A stretch of DNA of 64,000 bases from NCBI GenBank assembly GCA_036172665.1, contig CM069872.1:48284101-48348100 (forward strand), written 5' to 3'. The notes below the pieces were generated by a model. It worked only from the letters and a program-made list of their open reading frames with translations, was not told where the DNA came from and searched no databases. Origin of the DNA: Prosopocoilus inquinatus (lineage: Eukaryota; Arthropoda; Insecta; Coleoptera; Lucanidae). Each line of letters begins with the position of its first letter. Positions within the stretch are counted from its first letter, which is position 1. The translations under genes and the position numbers were made by a program. Of the stretch, positions 56,870 to 64,000 are shown piece by piece.

Positions 56870-57660
56870 TTTGCCGCAGAAAAATCGCATCGTCAATGGG
56901 TCGCGAAACAGTGAACACGGCATCAATCCATCTCTTTTCGTCTCTGAGTAATCGCGATTTATCTTAAAAAATATGGTGGATGCGCCGGGTATTAAATTAA
57001 ATAATTAATATCTCCGAAACGGTTGGAGTTAGGAGGATGCAGGTTTCACTGTTGCTTAGCCCTCAAAGCCCCGTATAAGACAGATGCCATTCTTTCCGGA
57101 ATTTTTTAAAAGCAGGGAAGATATTAAGTTTTCAGTTGACAAAAAATTTCGTTTATTTGACAACAAAATGACTCTGCCACAGAATATTGGCACTCTTATC
57201 TAGTCATCGTACAGAGAAAACCGCATCAATATATCTCTTTTCTTTTCTGAATTGTCGCGATTTTTCTTGAAAAATATGGTGGAAGCGCCGCCGGGTGTTA
57301 AATAAAATAATTAATATCACCGAAACGGTTGGAGTTAGGAGGGCGCGGTTTTTGCTAACACTTACTCCTTGGAGAGCAGCGTAAGATGGATGCAGTTCTT
57401 TCCGGAATTCTTCGAAAGCACGGAAGATATTAAGTTTAAGTTGGCAAAAAATTTCGTTTATTTGTCAAAAAAGTGATTCTGCCACAAAAAAAAAACTTAC
57501 ATTTTCCATAGGTCGCGAAAGAGTCGAAACCGCATCAATCTATTTCTCTTTGTCTCTGAGTAATCTTGTTTTTTCTTAAGAAAATATGAAATCTGCGCCG
57601 GGTATTAATTAATTAGTAAATAATTCCGAAACGGTTGGAGTTAGGAAGTTGCGGTTTTCT
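56870..57660. repeat. Tandem array, three units of about 300 bp
   Basis: CCGAAACGGTTGGAGTTAGG occurs near 57014, 57320 and 57629, each preceded by AAAATATGGTGGA/AAATATGAAATC, GCGCCGGGT and ATTAAT. The words are diverged forms of the monomer that builds the adjacent 4.1-kb palindrome. Confidence 0.8.
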
Positions 57661-57851
57661 CTTTTAGTCACCCCCTTTCTGATAAATCAGCCCCTTAAAA
57701 TGTCATCGCAGAAAGACATTAGAAAAGATGCGCCTGAATTACTGCAATTGATAAAGTGCATCTGCAGTCCTTGATACTTTAATATTCATTATATTAATGC
57801 ACGAATAATTCTATTTATTTTAATTCACCTTTCTCTTCATTCTTTTTGATT

Positions 57852-60800
57852 TCATTGAAGACTGAGTTAATTGTGAAAAAAGCAGGTCAATATCTCAACC
57901 CGTTCTCGTCGTATTGAATTTTCCTGCACTCGGCTCACGTTTCGCAATTTTTTTTCTCGAAAATGGCATGAGCTAGAGGCTTGCGGTTTACACCATTTGA
58001 TTCGTCTGCTCAAGCTCTATAAGAGTGATTTTTTTAATGGCAATCTATTTTTAGTCGATATTTTTCAGAATTTCTTTCTCGAAAACGGCGCTAGTTAGAG
58101 ACCTGCGGTTTATGCCACTCGTTCGCCCCCTTCAAGCTCTCTCAGGGTGACTTTTTTGGCGGCAATCTATTTTTCGTAGAAAACCTCAAACTTTCATGGA
58201 CTATTATAACCTTACTACTTTTTCGGTGGAAAAATATTTTTTTCTCCAAAAATCACAAAAAATTCACCTATGTAGAGCTCGACGAGACGCATTCAAAACC
58301 GTGCTCTGTTCCTCTGTAACTCACCCCCTTTCCGAGATATCCGCCCCTAAAGTGTCGTCGGGGAAGACAGATTTCTCTCAATGAAACACTGGAAAAGTAC
58401 AAATTCGCTAGCGTTGATCGACTAATCGTTATTTATAAAACGAGAAGGCATGGTTTTGATTTATAAAACAGTTAAATTAATAATAAATCAAATTGTTTAT
58501 TCTATATTGGTAGTGCTGCCATCTTTGAGCGAATAGTGAGATTCAGAAGTTATTCCAGGCGTAAAATTACAGATTCCTGTACTATTACAGAAACCTGTTC
58601 CTATGGATAACCTAAAGAGTTCACCAGGTGGCTCGAAGATGGCAGCACTACCAATTCATTTAAAAATTAATTATTCTTATGGTTATTTTAACTGTTTCAT
58701 TAATTAAAATCGTTCTGAATCGCTCAATATTTGACGATTGTTCGACTAGCACTAGCGAATTTTTACTTTTCCAGTTTTCATTAAGAAAAAACTGTTTTTC
58801 TGCGACGACAATTTAGGGGGCGATATCTCGGAACAGGGTTGAGCTAGAGACGAACGGAGCCCGGCATTGAATGCGCCTCGTCGAGCTCCATATAGGTGAT
58901 TTTTTTCACGATTTTCGGAGAAAAAATATCTATCCCAGAAAGAGTATCAATGTTTATTATGGTTTATGAGAGTTTGAGGATTTCTAGGACAAATATATTG
59001 TTGGAAAATCGCTCTTATAGAGCTTGAATAGGCGAATCGAATGGTGCAAACCGGAAGTCTCTAGCTCGTTCCATTTTCGAGAAAAAAATTTGAAAATATG
59101 AATCGGCGGCAGAAGAATTCAATTTTTTTCTCGAAAACGGCACGAACTAGAGACTTGCGGTTTGCACCATTTGATTCGTCTGCTCAAGCTCTATAAGAGC
59201 GATTTTTTTCATCGCAATCTGTTTTTAGTCGACATTTTTCAGAATTTTTTTCTCGAAAACGGCGCGAGTTAGAGACCTGCGGTTTATGGCACTCGATCGC
59301 CGCCTTCAAGCTCTATCAGGGTGATTTTTTTGGCGGTGATCTATTTTTCGTAGAAAACCTCAAATTTTCATGGACTATAAACCTTACTACTTTTTCGGTG
59401 GATAAATATTTTTCTCTCCAAAAATCGCGAAAAAATTCACCTATGTAGAGCTCGATGAGGCGCATTCAAAACCGAGCTCCGTTCCTCTGTAGCTCACCCC
59501 ATTTCCGAGATATCGACCCCTAAAGTACTCCCAAGGAAAAGAGTATTTTCTCAGTGGGAAACCGTAAATATAAAAATCCGACCGTGCCAATCGAATAATC
59601 GTAATTTATCTAGCCATGTGGTATGATTTTTGTTTAAAATCGAGTTAAAATACCAATAAAATGAATTAAACACTTATTTTAACATTAATCGCTCTGCTGC
59701 CATCTTTGAGTACGAAGCCAGACTTATTTGTTATCGGTAATTACAGTTTCCTGCAAATTCCTGTAATTATGCAGGAAACTGTAACTATCGGTAATTGATA
59801 GATCGTACTTCTTCTTCGAAGATGGCAGCACCATCACATATTAAAAATTAATAATTTATTTATTATTATTCGAACTGAATTTTAAGTGAAAACCATGCGA
59901 AATCGCTCCATAAATTACGATTATTCGATTGACCTGAACGAATATTTGCTTTGCTAATTTTCCACTAAGGAAATAATTGTTTTATATACGACAACGTTAA
60001 TTTCCTTATTTACTAATTAAACAGGACAGAAGAAATTTGGTTTTCTCTTCTAATATTGCCCGAAAACGATTAAATATTATGAGATTAATCTTCATTCAAT
60101 ACGCCCCACTGAAAGGGAAATTTGAAAGAAAGTGTGAAGGAGGTCTGTTTATCGATTGCATTGGTGTAACAACGATTAAAACGATTAAAACAAAATTAAT
60201 TAACGATAGACTATTAATATGCAACACAATTATTGCGTTTAAGCTTATTTTCTAGGCGAAAATGAAGTTTTCTTCTTACGTCACTTTAAGGGCTGATAAC
60301 TTAGGACGGTGGTGAGCTACAGAGGAACGGAGCACGGTCTTGAATGTGCCTCGTCGAGCTCTACATAGGTGAATTTTTTCGCGATTTTAGGAGAAAAAAA
60401 TATTTTTCCACCGAAAAAGTAGTAAGGTTATATATAGTCCATGAAAATTTGAGGTTTTCGACGGAAAATAGATTTCCTCCAAAAAAATCACCCTGATAGA
60501 GCTTGAAGGGGGCGATCGAGTGCCATCAACCGCAGGTCTCTAACTCGCGCCGTTTTCGAGAAAAAAATTCTGAAAAGTATCGACTAAAAATAGATTGCGA
60601 TGAGAAAAATCGCTGTTATAGAGCTTGAGCAGACGAATCGAATGGTGTAAACCGTAAGTCTCTAGCTCGTGCCGTTTTCGAAAAAAAAATTGAATTCTGC
60701 TGCCGCCGATTCATATTTTCAAATTTCCTTTCTCGGAAACGGAACGAACTAGAGACTTGCGGTTTACACCATTCGATTCCCCTGCTTAAGCTCTATAAGA

Positions 60801-61965
60801 GCGATTTTCCAGTCCCAATCTATTTTTCGTAGAAATCCTCAAATTCGCATAGACCATAATAAACTTTGGTACTCTTTCGGGGATAGATATTTTTTCTCCG
60901 AAAATCGTGAAAAAAATCACCTATATGAAGCTCGACGAGGTGCATTCAATGCCGGGCTCCGTTCCTCTCTAGCTCAACCCCGTTCTGAAATATCGCCCCC
61001 TAAATTGTCGTCGCAGAAAAACAGTTTTTTCTTAATGAAAAACTGGAAAAGTAAAAATTCGCTAATGCTAGTGGAATAATCCTTATTTATAGAGCGATTC
61101 GGAACGATTTTAATTAATAAAACAGTTATAATAACCATAAAAATAATTAATTTTAAATGAATTGGTAGTGCTGCCATCTTCGAGCCACCTGATGTACTCT
61201 GTAAGTTATCCATAGAAACAGGTCTCTGTAATACTACAGGAATCTGTAATCTTACGCCTGGAATAACCTATGAATCCCACTATTCGATCAAAGATGGCAG
61301 CACTACCAATATAGAATAAACAATTTGATTTATTATTAATTTAACTGTTTTGTAAATCAAAGCCTTTCCTCCTCGTTCTATAAATAACGATTAGTCGATC
61401 AGCGCTAGCGAATTTGTACTTTTCCAGTGTTTCACTGAGAAAAATCTATATTTCTGCAACGACACTTTAGGGGTCGATATCTCGGAAATGGAGTGAGTTA
61501 CACAGGAACGGAGCACGGTTTTGAATGCACCTCATCGAGCTCTACATAGGTGAATTTTTTCGCGATTTTTGGAGAAAAAAATATTTTTCCACCGAAAAAG
61601 TAGTAAGGTTATAGTCCATGAAAATTTGAGGTTTTCTACGAAAAATAGATCGCCGCCAAAAAAATCACCCTGAGAGAGCTTGAAGGGGGCGATCGAGTGG
61701 CATAAACCGCAGGTCTCTAACTAGCGCCGTTTTCGAGAAAAAAATTCTGAAAAATATCGACTAAAAATAGATTGCGATGAAAAAAATCACTCTTATAGAG
61801 ATTGAGCAGGCGAATCGAATGGTGTAAACCGCAAGTCTCTAGCTCGTGCAGTTTTCGAGAAAAGAAATTGCGAAACGTGAGCCGGGTGCAGGAAAATTCA
61901 ATACGACGAGAACGGTTTGAGATATTGAACTGCTTTTTTATCATTAACTTAATTCTCGATGAAAT
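57852..61965. repeat. 4.1-kb compound palindrome
   Basis: The left boundary AGCAGGTCAATATCTCAACC is mirrored at 61920-61935 (GGTTTGAGATATTGAACTGC), and complementarity continues towards a centre at about 59767 (ACAGTTTCCTGC/GCAGGAAACTGT). It consists of three smaller palindromes: 57880-59120, 59120-60710 and 60710-61940. Their centres (58507-58653, 59692-59833, 61162-61310) are each bracketed by GCTGCCATCTT and AAGATGGCAGC. The arms are built from a ~155-bp monomer with CTCGAAAACGGC and AGAGACCTGCGGTTTA. An unpaired insert of about 270 bp (roughly 59985-60270) breaks the right-hand half. Open frames inside are not conserved between copies. Confidence 0.85.
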
Positions 61966-62091
61966 GATGCTAAAAATCGCAACACCTTTAGAACGAGAAG
62001 AAAATCATCTTATAAATTCCTATGCTGCGCAATTAAAACGCACAACCGGTATATAGGGATAAATTAAAAAAACAAAAATTATTTTTTAATT

Positions 62092-62097
62092 TTTATT
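62092..62097 (-). terminator. Candidate polyadenylation signal of ALDH
   Basis: AATAAA on the minus strand, 190 bp past the stop codon in a T/A-rich tract. It is about 130 bp from the edge of the palindrome. Confidence 0.45.
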
Positions 62098-62286
62098 ATA
62101 TAAAAATAAAGCAATGACAACCCTCAATCAAGTTAATTATAAAAAATATTGTTGATTTTAAATCTAATGCCCACACGTATGTATATAAAATAACACATAT
62201 AAAAAAAATATAGGAGTACTTTTAAAACAAAGAATAATCCGTTCAAAATTTGAAAGGAATTTGCATCAACAGTCACTCAGCACCTT

Positions 62287-63197
62287 TTATGAATTTTTCT
62301 GTGGCACTGACATAATAATAGTTTTTACTTCAGAGTACTGATGCAGACCGTATTCTCCCATTTCTCGTCCAACACCAGAATCCTTGAATCCACCAAAAGG
62401 CGACTGAGCACCGAACGCGTTGTAACAATTAACCCAAACTGTACCCGCTCGAATTCCCTGCGTTATATAGTTAATTTTGTCGATATCTTTGGAAAAAACA
62501 GCAGCGGCAAGCCCGTAATTAGTATTGTTAGCGCGCTCGATAACTTCTTCGAGCGACTTGAATTTCAATAACTGTTGGACGGGTCCAAAAATCTTTAACA
62601 GAACAGAGTTATAAATATTTAGGGCTAAAATAAGAGTGCGTTACAAAGTTACCTCTTCCCTAGCAATGGTATGGTGGTCTTCAACTTGTCCAAATACAGT
62701 AGGCTGTACATAAAATCCCCTATCTCCGAACCTTCCCCCGCCGGTCAACAGTTTGGCACCTTCGTTCTTACCGCTCTCAATCAACTTGAGAATCTTGTCC
62801 ATCTGAACTTTATCAATCTGAGGGCCTTGTTCTGTTTTCAGGTCGAAAGGATCACCAACAATCCTGTTCTTAGCTCGCACAACCGAACTATAAGTAATAC
62901 ACCAACGTAACGCTTTGATTGAATAGGTACATTGTGATTTCGTTACCGCTCAACGAATTCGTCGTATATAGAAGCGTCTATGAAAGTCCTTGATCCAGCA
63001 CAGCATACCTGCCCTTGATTGAAGAACACCGCATTGTGGGCTTCTTCCACAGCGGTAGCGATGTCGACGTCAGCCAATATAATATTCGGGCTTTTGCCTC
63101 CAAGCTCCAAAGTGGTACGCTTCAAGTTGCCCACTCCTGCTGCCTGCTGAATTAATTTGCCCACTTCGGTTGAACCTGTAAAAGCTATCTTGTCCAC
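62287..63197 (-). CDS. Aldh: Aldehyde dehydrogenase, class 1/2 (3' three exons; gene continues beyond window)
   Basis: Exons 62947-63197, 62653-62887 and 62287-62592 join in frame (251 + 235 + 306 nt) and encode the last 263 residues of a family that is usually about 490-520 long. Visible landmarks in order: [10 protein letters not shown] (NAD-binding turn), [10 protein letters not shown] with the general-base Glu, [13 protein letters not shown] with the nucleophilic Cys, [44 protein letters not shown] and the C-terminus ending PQKNS. This C-terminus is typical of ALDH1A/ALDH2. The enzyme oxidises aldehydes to acids with NAD+. The N-terminal targeting region, which would decide cytosolic versus mitochondrial location, is outside the window. 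All introns have GT-AG ends; the two introns between these exons are only 59-60 bp. Confidence 0.95.
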
Positions 63198-63540
63198 CTA
63201 AAAAAATAAGTGTTTATTATCAGTGTGAGGAAGCTACAGCTGCTAGATCCGCCATTTGATGCGACGGGGCCACGGGAAGCCCCCGGTGAGTAGTATTTGT
63301 TGCACTTTGGGACATCCGATGTAAATTGCCTTATTTGTTGTATGTGTGCATGATTTTCATGATGCGCGACAAGTGAAGCGAAGTTGAAGGAGAGAGAGAG
63401 AGGACTAACCATCGAACGAATGCATATCAGAACAAGGTACGCCCTGTTTAGTGTTATTACTATTTTGACCCAAATGACACACAAAAAAAGACGCTCCAAC
63501 AGACAACAAATTTACCTTTTGCACATATAAAGCTCAGAAA

Positions 63541-63888
63541 TACAGGGTGTTTGGAAATAGCTAGTACAAAAAAAAAAACTGTGGCATCTGGAAGTCCTAA
63601 GAAATCCAAGAAACCCTTATTTTTTATTTTTTTTGCATAAAATAACACCATGCCCATCAACTCATCGTTATTTGTGTAAGCCGCATTCATTTCTGTAATA
63701 ATAATGTATCGAGCTGTGACTGTTGTGACAGCTTGTTACCTTAACTCAGTGGCGCACCAACAATTTTGTCCAAATTATTAGTAATTTTTATCTTAAAAAC
63801 TCTTATTAGAATTTTTTGCCGATGACTTCAACTTACCATCACTAACTACTAATTTTTTTTGGTACTAGCAATTTCCAAACACCCTGTA
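63541..63888. mobile_element. MITE with TACAGGGTGTTTGGAAAT ends in an ALDH intron
   Basis: CAGGGTGTTTGGAAATAGCT is mirrored by TAGCAATTTCCAAACACCCTG, with TA at both borders. The 348-bp size and TA target suggest a mariner-type non-autonomous element. Single CACCCTGTA-like fragments elsewhere (about 1129, 1606) may be related. Confidence 0.75.
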
Positions 63889-64000
63889 CAGATAACTGTG
63901 TTGTATCTCACGATGACGATCAGAGTTAACTGTTATTGTTTACAAAATACGCACATATTTTATACTTCAGATGTATTTACATGACATCGCGTCCAAGAGT

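Noticed and set aside
60037..60255. 72-codon frame within the palindrome
   Set aside because: It lies in the unpaired insert of the right arm, with no homologous copy and no recognisable domain.
63185..63499. 104-codon frame upstream of the ALDH exon
   Set aside because: It runs through intron sequence; the ALDH frame starts at the acceptor at 63198 and the preceding ALDH residues are not encoded here.

Overview
This is an insect nuclear genome window: AT-rich, short GT-AG introns in some genes, multi-kilobase introns packed with transposon debris in others, and no prokaryotic gene organisation. Peptide families and splice structure fit a holometabolous insect, quite possibly a beetle, but the order is inference. 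Most long open frames in the window are chance or lie opposite real exons. The real genes had to be assembled from splice sites.

Five protein-coding genes are supported. (1) A Not-family homeobox gene (minus, 5,793-13,497) has three exons, an eh1 repressor motif and the classical homeodomain intron between residues 44 and 45. (2) CCAP (plus) has a TATA promoter and noncoding first exon near 27.7 kb and coding exons at 31,981-36,246, and encodes the cyclic nonapeptide PFCNAFTGC-amide. (3) Trissin (minus, 36,812-43,292) is a six-cysteine neuropeptide gene whose signal-peptide exon has only 37 coding bases and sits 6.2 kb upstream of the peptide exon. CCAP and trissin are convergent, with stop codons 565 bp apart. 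(4) Suppressor of fused (minus, 51,370-53,746) has six coding exons that join in frame to 451 residues. (5) The last three exons of a class 1/2 aldehyde dehydrogenase (minus, 62,287-63,197) are present; its 5' half lies beyond the window.

Layout: 1-5.8 kb is intergenic with a hAT-like element, a foldback and a 347-bp tandem repeat; 5.8-13.5 kb is the Not gene with a MITE-filled intron; 14-27 kb is a transposon graveyard (Tc1 remnants, a Ty3/Gypsy fragment, a TTAA-flanked element, foldbacks); 27.6-43.4 kb holds the two neuropeptide genes, with six 173-bp tandem repeats in the trissin intron; 45.1-48.8 kb is four ~913-bp tandem units; 51.4-53.8 kb is Su(fu); 54-62 kb is repeat-dominated and ends in a 4.1-kb palindrome just downstream of the ALDH gene.

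The genes do not form a pathway. CCAP and trissin are both secreted neuropeptides, Su(fu) acts in Hedgehog signalling, Not is a transcription factor and ALDH is metabolic. The most unusual material is structural: the 4.1-kb palindrome and its related tandem array, dispersed repeats with hammerhead-ribozyme-like cores (one inserted with a 17-bp target duplication), and several nested foldback elements whose insertion order can be read directly.
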